From Oleiphilaceae bacterium (lineage in GTDB: Bacteria; Pseudomonadota; Gammaproteobacteria; Pseudomonadales; Oleiphilaceae), in the NCBI GenBank assembly GCA_018334495.1, contig JAGXLV010000005.1:1-64000 (forward strand): DNA of 64,000 bases. The letters are read 5' to 3'. The notes below the pieces were generated by a model. The model saw nothing but the letters and a program-made list of their open reading frames with translations, was not told the origin of the DNA and did no database searches. The position numbers were made by a program, and so were the translations under genes. This document shows positions 28,339-38,455 of the stretch, in pieces (within the stretch, counting starts at the first letter, position 1; each line of letters opens with the position of its first letter).

Positions 28339-28746
28339 CTAAGGCGAAGCCAGAGCGCGAAGCTGCTCAGGCAGCGGCGACGATTTGCGGGTCCGGCGGT
28401 CAAACCAGACCAGCTTGGCATCGCCTTCGGCATAAAGCGTTCCGGTTTGTGTATCGGTTATGGTGTACCGGTGCTCCAGACTGGTATTTCCGGCTTTGCC
28501 GATAAAGAGGTCAACCTGCACTGTGACCGGGTAGGCCATTTCCTTTAGAAAAGTGGCACTTGTCTTTATAATGACGGGTCCGGTCGAATCGTCCTGACCG
28601 CCCAACTCGAGAGAGGCGAACCAGGTTATCCGGGCTTCCTCGAAGAAGCGGAAATAGACCGTATTGTTCGCATGGCCAAACGCATCCATATCGCCCCAGC
28701 GTAGTGGCATCGTTTGTGTGTGAACGCGTTGTCCCAGGCTGGACAT
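28339..28746 (-). CDS. Acyl-CoA thioesterase (4HBT hotdog family)
   Basis: A 135-residue hotdog protein. The 4-hydroxybenzoyl-CoA-type motif WGDMDAFGHANN gives catalytic Asp21 and the conserved His25 and Asn. The helix YFRFFEEAR is typical. It hydrolyses short or aromatic acyl-CoA thioesters; the substrate is not predictable. ATG 28746 is chosen because AAGGAG lies 6 nt before it. It converges on hrpA, ending only 15 bp from the hrpA stop. Confidence 0.87.
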   Translation of the reverse strand: MSSLGQRVHTQTMPLRWGDMDAFGHANNTVYFRFFEEARITWFASLELGGQDDSTGPVIIKTSATFLKEMAYPVTVQVDLFIGKAGNTSLEHRYTITDTQTGTLYAEGDAKLVWFDRRTRKSSPLPEQLRALASP

Positions 28747-28851
28747 GGCAACTCCTTTGGCTGGTGGATTATCCGAAATCAGGAAAAATCGGTAACACAA
28801 TCCGGCATTATCACTCAAAAAAGTACTCCATTAAAATTTCGGATCCTAACT

Positions 28852-29649
28852 ATGCGTGCAAAAGGTTCATCGGCAGTTTTTACAAAGCTCTTTCTCATCA
28901 TGATCCTGGCCTCGCCGGGGCCGGCCTGGGCCGTGTATACCGGGGAGGATGGCGAGAGCTTCGAGGACGTTGAAATGGACGACGAGGCCGGCTCTGAAGC
29001 GGATCCTCTGGAGGCCTGGAACCGCAGGGTTTTCAGTTTTAACCAGTTTGTGGATGACTGGTTTTTGCGTCCCGTGGCCAGCACTTATCGCAGGGTGTTG
29101 CCGGAGTTTGCGGATAAGGCGGTCACCAATTTCTTCAATAATCTGGGTGAAGTGCCCAATTTCTTTAACAGTGTTTTTCAGCTCAAACCCGAGTCCGCTG
29201 TCGTGGCGGCGAGCCGGTTCACCTTCAATACGGTGTTTGGTCTGGGCGGTTTGATTGACGTAAGCACACCCAATGACCTGCCGGAACGTGACGAAGATTT
29301 TGGTCAGACCCTGGGCTATTGGGGCGTCAATCCAGGCGCCTATCTGATGCTTCCGCTGCTGGGCCCCTCGACTGTCCGGGACCTGGGGGGTACGGGTGTG
29401 GATGTGTTCGCCCTGCCGTCGCTTTGGGACCTCGCGGACACGCCGGAGGAGTACTATGCCCGTGCGCTTGATATTGTCGACACGCGAGCGGATCTCATTC
29501 CCGCCGAGGATTTCATCTACGGAGACAGCTACACGTTCGTACGGAATGCTTATTTGCAGCGCCGTGAATACGCCATTAATGACGGTAAAACAGAGGAAGA
29601 TCCGTTTGCCTCCGATGACGACGAAGATCTGATGCTTGAGGATTTCTGA
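28852..29649 (+). CDS. mlaA: Outer-membrane lipid-asymmetry protein MlaA (VacJ)
   Basis: 265 residues of the MlaA/VacJ family, which removes mislocalised phospholipids from the outer leaflet. Family blocks are clear: DPLEAWNRRVFSFNQ, NFFNNLGEVPNFFN, DFGQTLGYWGVNPGAYLMLPLLGPS. The signal peptide ends AWA near residue 27, and the protein has no cysteine, so it lacks the lipobox of E. coli MlaA. The acidic C-terminal tail is longer than usual. ATG 28852 begins the signal peptide, though the ribosome-binding site is weak. The other mla genes are not in this window. Confidence 0.92.
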   Translation: MRAKGSSAVFTKLFLIMILASPGPAWAVYTGEDGESFEDVEMDDEAGSEADPLEAWNRRVFSFNQFVDDWFLRPVASTYRRVLPEFADKAVTNFFNNLGEVPNFFNSVFQLKPESAVVAASRFTFNTVFGLGGLIDVSTPNDLPERDEDFGQTLGYWGVNPGAYLMLPLLGPSTVRDLGGTGVDVFALPSLWDLADTPEEYYARALDIVDTRADLIPAEDFIYGDSYTFVRNAYLQRREYAINDGKTEEDPFASDDDEDLMLEDF

Positions 29650-29698
29650 GGCGAAAAGATCACAATAGCTGCAAATACACGTGGGGGAGTGGTGGCAG

Positions 29699-31180
29699 AT
29701 GAAAGACAGCAAAATCCGTAAATTGCGCAAAATGCTGGCAGAAGCTCCCAACTATGAGGCGTGGAAAGAAGCAGCTCTGGAGTTGGATTTCCTGGAAGGC
29801 AATGTGGAGTGGCGGGAAGATTTCGTCTCCGACCTTTATCACTATGAACTTATTTATGAACGCCTGGACAATTTACGGTTCTACCATGAAAAACACGATT
29901 ACCACCGGTTGATCCGGGCCCTGCGTGAAGGTTTGCATCACGACCTTGGCAATATGGCAAATCCCGCACTTTATACGCGGTCCCGGGTTGGCACCAAGCA
30001 CCTGATTGAGGAATACATCACTCAGGTTTGCGAATCGCTCAATTTTCTCTGCGATACCCCCATTCGCGGTTTTGAGCGGCCCGACAAGCTGAAGTTCTTT
30101 CGCGAAATTCTGACCAGTTACGGTCGCCCCAGTCTTCTGCTCAGCGGCGGGGCCACGCTTGGTATATTCCATCTGGGCGTAATCAAAGCGCTCTGGGAAA
30201 AAGGACTGCTTCCGCAAGTCATTGCCGGCTCCAGCGTTGGCGCTGTCATCGCTGGCCTGCTCGGCGTCCACACCGACGATGAAATTCCTGCCATGCTCGA
30301 CCCCGATGCGCATTACCTGGACGCCTGGAAGTGGAAGGGCATCTACAGTGCGCTGCGCGGTGAGGGTTTGATGGACCAGAAACAGTTGCAGGCCTGCCTT
30401 CGAGCCAATATCGGCGAGTACACCTTTGAAGAAGCGTTCGAAAGAACCGGCCGCTCCATTAATGTCAGTGCTTCGCCGGTTCAGGTGCACCAGAAAGCAC
30501 GCCTGCTTTGCGGCTACACCTCGCCGTATCTGTTGGTCTGGAGCGGTGTGCTGGCCAGCGCCGCCGTGCCGGGTATCTACCCGCCGGTGATCCTGATGAA
30601 GAAAGATATCCATGGCAATGTCGTGCCTTATACCACGCGCCTGCGTTTCGTTGATGGCTCGGTTGTGAGCGACCTGCCGGTGGAACGTCTGCGTCATCTA
30701 TACGATGTCAATTTTACCATTGTCAGCCAGACCAATCCCCATGTGGTGCCTTTTCTCAGCGGCCGGGGCGAGGATGAGAAACTCAACCTGGCGAAACTGC
30801 CCATGCACTTGCTGAAAGCGGAAATCCAGTTTCACGGCCAGGGCCTGTTCGACTTCATGAGAAAGCGCATGCGCCCGGAATTGCTGCGGCAGGTTTCCGG
30901 CCAGCTTTACACCATCATGGCGCAGCGGTATTCCGGCGACGTCACCATCGCCCCCCACTATCAGTTCAGGCACTACCGGAAGATGCTGTCCAATCCGGAC
31001 CCGGCCTTTGTCCGGCAGATGATCCTGGAAGGGGAGCGCGCGACCTGGCCGAAGATGGCCATGATTCGTTCCCATGCCCATATAGCCAATACCCTTGAAC
31101 GCTGTATACGGCGTCTGCGTGACCGCAAAACCGCGGCATCGGGGGATTTACGCGTGGTTCCCGCTACCGACACGGTGTGA
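29699..31180 (+). CDS. Patatin-like phospholipase with DUF3336 domain
   Basis: A 493-residue protein. The N-terminal 140 residues resemble the DUF3336 segment of fungal-type lipases (NYEAWKEAALELDFLEG; RSRVGTKHLIEEYI). The patatin domain follows: oxyanion motif SGGATLGIFHLG, nucleophile motif GSSVG (Ser about 179) and catalytic Asp in VDGSVVSD. It is probably a cytoplasmic or membrane-associated lipase or phospholipase. ATG 29699 sits behind GGGGGAG; a GTG at 29681 is possible. It follows mlaA by 49 nt, which suggests a shared lipid-homeostasis transcript. Confidence 0.88.
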   Translation: MKDSKIRKLRKMLAEAPNYEAWKEAALELDFLEGNVEWREDFVSDLYHYELIYERLDNLRFYHEKHDYHRLIRALREGLHHDLGNMANPALYTRSRVGTKHLIEEYITQVCESLNFLCDTPIRGFERPDKLKFFREILTSYGRPSLLLSGGATLGIFHLGVIKALWEKGLLPQVIAGSSVGAVIAGLLGVHTDDEIPAMLDPDAHYLDAWKWKGIYSALRGEGLMDQKQLQACLRANIGEYTFEEAFERTGRSINVSASPVQVHQKARLLCGYTSPYLLVWSGVLASAAVPGIYPPVILMKKDIHGNVVPYTTRLRFVDGSVVSDLPVERLRHLYDVNFTIVSQTNPHVVPFLSGRGEDEKLNLAKLPMHLLKAEIQFHGQGLFDFMRKRMRPELLRQVSGQLYTIMAQRYSGDVTIAPHYQFRHYRKMLSNPDPAFVRQMILEGERATWPKMAMIRSHAHIANTLERCIRRLRDRKTAASGDLRVVPATDTV

Positions 31181-31260
31181 ACGTGAGGACGGCTGGAGTA
31201 GCCGCCGGCAGACCGTGAAGGTATGATTGAACACCCCCGCTGGCACCAGACTGGACTTTC

Positions 31261-32949
31261 ATGTATTACGATTTTTTCGGCTTTCGGGAACCGCCTTTTT
31301 CGATAGCCCCCGACCCGCGTTATCTGTACCTCAGTGAGCGCCATAAAGAAGCTCTGGCCCATCTGATGTATGGCGTTCAGGGCCAGGGCGGTTTTATTGT
31401 TATTACCGGGGAAGTTGGCACCGGCAAGACCACTGTCAGCCGTTGTTTTATCAGCAATGCGCCGGATTACGTCGATATTGCCCTGGTGCTGAATCCCAAG
31501 CTGTCCGCGCGCGAATTACTTTCCAGCATTTGCGATGAGCTGGGTATTGTTCATCCAGTGGGCTTGAGCATTAAAATACTCATCGACCTGATTAACAAGG
31601 ACCTGTTGGCCGCCTACGGAGCCGGACGGCATAAGGTGCTGATCATTGATGAGGCACAGAACCTGTCGGCAGAGGTGCTTGAGCAACTGCGCCTGCTGAC
31701 CAACCTTGAAACAGCGGAAAAAAAGCTTCTGCAGATTGTATTGCTGGGCCAGCCGGAGTTGCAGGAAATGCTGTCCCGCCCGTCTCTTCGCCAGTTGTCA
31801 CAGCGCATCACTGCGCGCTATCACCTGGACGCCATTCATCGCCGCGAATTGCCTGCTTACTTGCGTTATCGGCTCAGTGTGGCAGGCCAGGGAGCGGAGT
31901 TGTTCACGCCCGCGGCGATCAGGCGGCTGTACCGTCTCAGCGGCGGCGTACCCCGGCTGATTAACCTGATCAGTGACCGCGCCTTGCTGGGCGCCTACAG
32001 CGCTGACGAGCACAAGGTCACCGGCGGTCACATACGCCGCGCCGGCGGGGAAGTTTTCGGGAGCGCCAGTTCAGAGAAGCTGTGGCCGGTCATGCGCTAC
32101 GCCACCCTGGCGGTAGCCTTGAGCATTGTCGTGGTTCTGGCGCTCACGGTCCCGGATCGGGATGAGTCAAGCCTCCGTGCCGACATTGAATTGCCCAACA
32201 CATCCGGCGCGGTTGAGCGCGAGGATGCCGGGCAGAAGGACGCGCCTGGTGCAAGCGAAGACGACGCAGCGGAGGGACAAAAATCGGCTGCCACAACGAC
32301 GAGTGTCCCGGCCCAGCCTGAGCCGGCCTGGGATATTACCCGTGACGCGATGAGCCTGGATGCCGCATTCGAAACACTTTTCAGCCGCTGGGGCGTCAAC
32401 TACCTTCCCGAAACGACGACAACGGCCTGCGATCATGCTGAGAGTCTTGAGCTCAGGTGTTTGTATCGTCGTGGCAACTGGCGAAGTCTGGAGCGAATCG
32501 ATCGTCCGGTCATTCTCGATCTTGAGGAGTTGCCCGGTGATGATCGTTTCGTCACCCTGGTGTCATTGGACGGTGACCGGGCGACTATTGCCACGGCTAG
32601 CGGCGAAGAGCGGCTTCCAATTGCAACCATCAAGCGCTATTGGCTGGGTCAATACAGATTGCTTTGGCGGGTTCCGCCCTTTCTGTCCGCCACGACACAA
32701 GTCGTGCCGAAAGACCGTAAAGCCCTGTGGCTCACGGCGCGATTAATGCGGCTGATTGAACTTCATGCCGCCGATGGCAGAGAGCGGGAAGAGATCGAAT
32801 CGATGAACCTGTCTGATCAGCTGCGCTGGTATCAGGAGCGCAAGGGCCTGAAAGTCGATGGTATTGCAGGGCCCATGACGCTGATCCAGATGAGCGGAGA
32901 CCTTGAAGAAGACCGGCCACGGTTGTTCTCAGGGGAGGGTCAGGGCTGA
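31261..32949 (+). CDS. gspA: ExeA/GspA-type ATPase with peptidoglycan-binding domain
   Basis: 562 residues. The AAA domain starts with MYYDFFGFREPPFSIAPDP and Walker A GEVGTGKTT (50-58); the Walker B is KVLIIDEAQNLS. One transmembrane helix is at about 275-298. The periplasmic part has a peptidase-C39-like segment and a C-terminal peptidoglycan-binding motif (LRWYQERKGLKVDGIAGPMT). ExeA works with ExeB/GspB to place the type II secretin in the cell wall. The stop overlaps the gspB start (TGATG). No other type II secretion genes lie here. Confidence 0.9.
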   Translation: MYYDFFGFREPPFSIAPDPRYLYLSERHKEALAHLMYGVQGQGGFIVITGEVGTGKTTVSRCFISNAPDYVDIALVLNPKLSARELLSSICDELGIVHPVGLSIKILIDLINKDLLAAYGAGRHKVLIIDEAQNLSAEVLEQLRLLTNLETAEKKLLQIVLLGQPELQEMLSRPSLRQLSQRITARYHLDAIHRRELPAYLRYRLSVAGQGAELFTPAAIRRLYRLSGGVPRLINLISDRALLGAYSADEHKVTGGHIRRAGGEVFGSASSEKLWPVMRYATLAVALSIVVVLALTVPDRDESSLRADIELPNTSGAVEREDAGQKDAPGASEDDAAEGQKSAATTTSVPAQPEPAWDITRDAMSLDAAFETLFSRWGVNYLPETTTTACDHAESLELRCLYRRGNWRSLERIDRPVILDLEELPGDDRFVTLVSLDGDRATIATASGEERLPIATIKRYWLGQYRLLWRVPPFLSATTQVVPKDRKALWLTARLMRLIELHAADGREREEIESMNLSDQLRWYQERKGLKVDGIAGPMTLIQMSGDLEEDRPRLFSGEGQG

Positions 32950-33695
32950 TGTCCTATATCCTGGACGCTTTGCGAAAGTCCGAAAGCGATCGCCAACAGG
33001 GCCGTGTTCCGGACCTGGGCCGTCAGCTCCAGCTGATCCATCAGCCCCGGCGCCGGAAATGGCCGGCATTGATCTGGGTCAGCCTGGGTTTGACGCTGAA
33101 TGCCATGGTTCTGGCGGTCCTGTTTTGGCCGTCGCTGACCGCTTTTATCTCGGACCCGTCGTCTGGCGCGACCACCAAGAGCGTCGCCTCATCGCCCCTT
33201 GTAAAAGCTGAGCCCGAGCCTCCACCTGAGGCGGAAACCGAAGAGCCGACCGTAACCGGGACGGTGGCGCCGGAACTGGAGCCGGAGCTTGCGCCGGAGA
33301 CCGAACCGGCGGCGATTCCTGATCCGGAAGCTGCCGTTCTGACGAACAATCCCGCCCAGCCCATGGTTATCGTGCCATCCTGGCAGGTGTCGCCGGACAC
33401 GCGGCTCCAGAATACGACGGCCCCGGATGCACCGGAAAACGCCGGGCGTGTGCTTCATCTGATGGAATTGCCAAGGTCCTTCCAGCGTGACATTCCAACC
33501 CTGATCTTTAACAGCCACCTTTACGCTTCAAACCCGGCCGCGCGCCGGGTGATGATTAATGACAACTACCTGCGCCCGGGTGACCGTTTTTCCGGCATCC
33601 TGGTCGAGCAGATCACAGTCGACGGCGTGGTTCTGAGCTTTAATGGCCAGCGCTTCCGTGTCGGCGTGGTTCGAAACTGGATAAGCCCCAACTGA
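32949..33695 (+). CDS. gspB: Type II secretion assembly protein GspB
   Basis: 248 residues. The N-terminus MSYILDALRKSESDRQQG is diagnostic of GspB/ExeB. A single membrane helix lies at about 39-60. A Pro/Glu-rich linker (EPEPPPEAE, APETEPAAIP) follows, then a C-terminal T2SSB domain (LPRSFQRDIPTLIFNSHLYA). It forms a complex with the ATPase encoded just upstream to help secretin insertion. Its start overlaps that gene by one base, and its own stop overlaps the start of dinG. Confidence 0.9.
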   Translation: MSYILDALRKSESDRQQGRVPDLGRQLQLIHQPRRRKWPALIWVSLGLTLNAMVLAVLFWPSLTAFISDPSSGATTKSVASSPLVKAEPEPPPEAETEEPTVTGTVAPELEPELAPETEPAAIPDPEAAVLTNNPAQPMVIVPSWQVSPDTRLQNTTAPDAPENAGRVLHLMELPRSFQRDIPTLIFNSHLYASNPAARRVMINDNYLRPGDRFSGILVEQITVDGVVLSFNGQRFRVGVVRNWISPN

Positions 33696-35860
33696 TGCCG
33701 CTCTCCGATTCCGTAAAAACCGAAATCCAGCAAACCTATCGCGATGTCCTCAGCGGTAAGGGCATCAGGGCGCGGTATGGCCAACGCCTGATGATCGCGG
33801 AAATTGCGCGCTATATGGGCGGTATCACCGCCAATGACGGTGAGCGCACATCGCCCCCGGCCAGTTGTGTCGTGGAAGCCGGTACCGGTACCGGCAAAAC
33901 ATTGGCCTACCTGATTGCGGCCATACCGGTGGCCAGGGCGCTCGGTAAAAAACTGGTGATCTCCACGGCTACCGTGGCGCTGCAGGACCAGATTGTTCAC
34001 AAGGATCTGCCGGACCTGAAGCACCACAGTTCCCTGGACTTTTCCTGGACTCTGGCCAAGGGACGCGGCCGTTATCTCTGCCTGTCCCGGCTCGAAGGCC
34101 GTCTGCACGAGGAAGGCATTGGCGACAGTGAAAGCATGCCCCTGTTTCTGGTGGACACAGCCAGGGATGATGAGCCTGGCACCCGGCAGTTTTTCGAGGA
34201 TATGCTGGCACGGTATGGTAGCCAGGAATGGGATGGCGACCGTGATCACTGGCCCAGCCAGATTCCCGATGACACCTGGCGCCAGGTGACCACTGACCAT
34301 CGTCAGTGCACCAACCGCCATTGCAGTTATTTCGACAGCTGCGCCTTTTTCGAGGCCCGCAAGGGCCTTGAGGATGCGGATATCATCGTGGCCAATCACG
34401 ATCTGGTGCTGGCGGACCTGGCGCTTGGCGGTGGTGCAATTCTGCCTGAGCCGGAAAATGCCCTGTTTATTTTCGACGAGGCGCATCATCTGCCGGACAA
34501 GGCGCTCAACCACTTTGCCGCGTCCGTGCCTCTCAACAGTACCCGCCAGTGGCTCAAACAGCTTAGCCAGGCCCTGAGCAAAATTCCGCCTTTCCTGACG
34601 CCCGGCACCCAGGCCGCCAAGACGGTGGATAAAATCAGCGCCGCGGCCCGTGAGGTGGACGGGATATTGACCCAACTCTACGACGAGGCCGAGCAGAACA
34701 CGGACTGGGCTTTCAGTGAGGAGCGCAAATCGGCCCAGTGGCGTTATCCGGACGGGGAGTTACCCGACGCCCTGGCCGAGCTGGCCAAATCCGCACAACT
34801 GGCAACCGCGGCCCTGGTTCGCCAACTGGGCGTATTGGTGGATGAACTCCAGAAAGCCTTTGACGACAAGCGCGAGCATGATGTGGACCGGCAGACAGCG
34901 GAGGCCTGGTTTCCGCTGATGGGCGGGTTTCACAGCCGTTCGGAAGACCAGCTCCGTTTGTGGGTGGCCTGGTGTGAAAAGCAGGGCGGTGATAACGATG
35001 ATAAAAGCCGTAAACGCCGGGGTCCGCCGTCGGCGCGATGGTCGGTCCGACAGCGCTGGGAACACGCCGAGGAGATCACCCTCTACAGCAGCCCCGTGCT
35101 GGCGGACAGCCTGCTTTACACACGGCTGTGGTCCCGTGTCTTCGGCGCCATCCTGACCAGTGCCACGCTGACCGCTCTGGGCAGTTTTGATCGCCTCCAG
35201 TCCAGGGCCGGGCTGCCGGAGGCCAGCCGTTTTCTGGTGGTGCCCAGTTCGTTCCGGTACGGCGAAATGGCGACGGTTGAGGTGCCTGAGATGCCGGCCC
35301 TGCCGACCGACGTGGAAGCGTTCACCGAAGCACTGGTGGCGCGTCTTCCTGATTTGTGGTCAGGTGTGAAGGCGACACTCGTGCTGTTTACTTCGCGCCG
35401 GATGATGAGTACCGTGCGCGACCGCCTGGCGCCGGAATACCCGGAGCTGATTACCACCCAGGACGACATGGCCAAGGGCGAGGTGCTCAAGCGCCATTGC
35501 CAGCGCGTCGACGAGGGACGCGCCAGTGTGCTCTTTGGCGTTGCCAGTTTTGCCGAGGGGATCGACTTGCCGGGGCGCTATCTCGATCACGTCGTGATTA
35601 CCCGGCTACCGTTTTCGGTGCCGGACGACCCTATTGATGCGAGCCTGGCGGAGTGGGTGACCAGCCGTGGCGGCAACCCGTTTATGGAAATAACGGTGCC
35701 GGATGCATCCATCAAACTGGTGCAGGCGGTGGGCCGCTTGCTGCGGACGGAATCCGATACCGGCCGCGTCACCATTCTTGATCGACGTATTGTAAGCCGT
35801 CGTTATGGTCAGTTGTTGCTGGATGCTTTGCCGCCGTTTCGCAGAGTGATTCAACGCTAG
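33695..35860 (+). CDS. dinG: ATP-dependent DNA helicase DinG
   Basis: A 721-residue XPD-like 5'-3' helicase. Walker A is EAGTGTGKT (61-69). The four-cysteine iron-sulfur cluster is formed by RYLCLSR and CTNRHCSYFDSC. The DEAH box is FDEAHHL. Motifs of helicase domain 2 (VLFTSRRMM, FGVASFAEGIDLPG, QAVGRLLRT) are intact. It unwinds DNA and R-loops during repair. The ATG overlaps the gspB stop (TGATG), an unexpected coupling between a secretion-assembly and a repair gene. Confidence 0.95.
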   Translation: MPLSDSVKTEIQQTYRDVLSGKGIRARYGQRLMIAEIARYMGGITANDGERTSPPASCVVEAGTGTGKTLAYLIAAIPVARALGKKLVISTATVALQDQIVHKDLPDLKHHSSLDFSWTLAKGRGRYLCLSRLEGRLHEEGIGDSESMPLFLVDTARDDEPGTRQFFEDMLARYGSQEWDGDRDHWPSQIPDDTWRQVTTDHRQCTNRHCSYFDSCAFFEARKGLEDADIIVANHDLVLADLALGGGAILPEPENALFIFDEAHHLPDKALNHFAASVPLNSTRQWLKQLSQALSKIPPFLTPGTQAAKTVDKISAAAREVDGILTQLYDEAEQNTDWAFSEERKSAQWRYPDGELPDALAELAKSAQLATAALVRQLGVLVDELQKAFDDKREHDVDRQTAEAWFPLMGGFHSRSEDQLRLWVAWCEKQGGDNDDKSRKRRGPPSARWSVRQRWEHAEEITLYSSPVLADSLLYTRLWSRVFGAILTSATLTALGSFDRLQSRAGLPEASRFLVVPSSFRYGEMATVEVPEMPALPTDVEAFTEALVARLPDLWSGVKATLVLFTSRRMMSTVRDRLAPEYPELITTQDDMAKGEVLKRHCQRVDEGRASVLFGVASFAEGIDLPGRYLDHVVITRLPFSVPDDPIDASLAEWVTSRGGNPFMEITVPDASIKLVQAVGRLLRTESDTGRVTILDRRIVSRRYGQLLLDALPPFRRVIQR

Positions 35861-36000
35861 GGGTTTACCGCCTTGTGGTTAACCCGGTGGAATTTGGTCT
35901 ACACTTGGCCTGTCGGGGCCGTTTGTTGGGCAACCAAAGTGCCGGATAACGGCGCAGAGATATCAGCCGGAGAGTCTCTGATAATAAAAAGGGAGTGTAA

Positions 36001-36984
<984 letters not shown>

Positions 36985-36990
36985 TCTGGC

Positions 36991-37713
36991 TCAGACCCTG
37001 GCGATCACATTGCTGGCGTGCAGGCCGCATTCTTTTTTGGTGGACTCTTCCCACCACCAGCGACCCTCGCGCTCGTGTTGTCCCGGCAGGACAGGGCGGG
37101 TGCAAGGCTGGCAGCCAATACTCACGAAGCCTTTTTCGTGCAGTTCGTTGTAGGGTGCTTCGGTCATACGGATGTAATCCCAGACGTCTTTCGATGTCCA
37201 GTTCGACAGAGGGTTAAACTTGACCAAGGGCTTTTCCTCGGTGGAAAAGGCATCGTCAAACTGCACCACCGGGACATCCAGGCGGGTATCCGGGCTCTGG
37301 TCTTTGCGCTGGCCGGTCACCCAGGCGTCTACTTCGTGCAGTTTGCGCCGCAGGGGATTGACCTTGCGGATGCCGCAACACTCGGAATGGCCATCCTCAT
37401 AAAAGCTGAACAGACCCTTGGTGCTGGTCAACGCCTGCAGTTCTTCGGCATCCGGGGACATGATCTGGATTTTGATGCCGTAATGCTTGCGGACCCTCTC
37501 GATGAATTCGTAGGTCTCCGCGTGCAGACGACCGGTATCCAGCGTAAAAACCTGGAGGTTGTCGGTCATTTTATGAGCCAGCTCAATCAATGCCACGTCT
37601 TCAGCGCCGCTAAAGGAAATCGCGATATTGTCGTACCTTGCCAGCGCAGCTTTGAGAATGGCGCGCGGGGACTGGCCGCTCAGGCTCTCGTTCAGTTTCT
37701 GTATTTCATTCAT
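36991..37713 (-). CDS. cysH: Assimilatory APS/PAPS reductase CysH (iron-sulfur type)
   Basis: 240 residues from ATG 37713. The adenine-nucleotide loop is [12 protein letters not shown]. The two cysteine pairs, ECCGIRK and GCQPCTRP, are the [4Fe-4S] ligands of the thioredoxin-dependent APS reductases; E. coli PAPS reductase lacks them. The C-terminal KKECGLH carries the catalytic cysteine. It therefore probably reduces APS directly to sulfite. A GTG at 37752 or ATG at 37746 would add up to 13 residues; no candidate has a good ribosome-binding site. It converges on cysB and diverges from thrH. Confidence 0.93.
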   Translation of the reverse strand: MNEIQKLNESLSGQSPRAILKAALARYDNIAISFSGAEDVALIELAHKMTDNLQVFTLDTGRLHAETYEFIERVRKHYGIKIQIMSPDAEELQALTSTKGLFSFYEDGHSECCGIRKVNPLRRKLHEVDAWVTGQRKDQSPDTRLDVPVVQFDDAFSTEEKPLVKFNPLSNWTSKDVWDYIRMTEAPYNELHEKGFVSIGCQPCTRPVLPGQHEREGRWWWEESTKKECGLHASNVIARV

Positions 37714-37822
37714 AAAAATGGGTCGTTCAAATGGGGTGTGTGGCATATCCACGGTGCATTTCGCAGCGATTTTTTTTATTATACCGATCTTTAAACAATA
37801 ACCCCATCAACAGGAGACATTC

Positions 37823-38431
37823 GTGGAACTTGCCTGCCTCGACCTCGAAGGAGTATTGATCCCGGAAATCTGGATCGCGTTTGCGGAAAAAACCGGTATC
37901 GAGGCATTGAAAGCCACAACCCGCGATATTCCCGACTATGACGTTCTGATGCAGCAACGTCTGCGCCTGCTGGACGAGCATGGCTACGGCCTGGCGGCCA
38001 TCCAGGACGTGATCAGCGAGCTTGATCCGCTGCCGGGCGCGTCCGAGTTTCTGGACTGGCTGCGCGAGAGGTTTCAGGTGGTGATCCTGTCGGATACCTT
38101 CTACGAATTTGCCATGCCGCTGATGGCGAAACTGGGCCATCCCGCCTTGCTCTGTCACAAGCTGCAAGTGAGTGATGACGGCCGGATTGCCCATTACCTG
38201 CTGCGCCAGCGTGACCCCAAGCGCCAGGCAGTCCGGGCCTTTCAGCTGCTCAATTATCGGGTGATCGCGGCGGGGGATTCCTACAACGATACCACCATGC
38301 TCAAGCAGGCCGAGGCGGGCATTCTGTTCCACGCGCCGCAAAACGTTATTGAGGAGTTCCCCGAGTTCCCGGCTGTGCAGACATTTGATGACCTCAAGAT
38401 CAAATTCCTGGAGCTCAGCGAGCGTTTCTGA
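37823..38431 (+). CDS. thrH: Phosphoserine phosphatase/homoserine phosphotransferase ThrH
   Basis: A 202-residue HAD-family enzyme. Motif I is CLDLEGVL (Asp7), with the DLE form typical of ThrH rather than DxD. Motif II is ILSDTFYEF and motif IV AAGDSYNDTTML. ThrH transfers phosphate from phosphoserine to homoserine and can hydrolyse phosphoserine, touching both serine and threonine synthesis. The GTG start has AGGAGA 6 nt upstream. It lies between cysH and the converging pabB gene. Confidence 0.93.
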   Translation: MELACLDLEGVLIPEIWIAFAEKTGIEALKATTRDIPDYDVLMQQRLRLLDEHGYGLAAIQDVISELDPLPGASEFLDWLRERFQVVILSDTFYEFAMPLMAKLGHPALLCHKLQVSDDGRIAHYLLRQRDPKRQAVRAFQLLNYRVIAAGDSYNDTTMLKQAEAGILFHAPQNVIEEFPEFPAVQTFDDLKIKFLELSERF

Positions 38432-38455
38432 GGCTTCAGTTTCAAGTCCCGCCTG

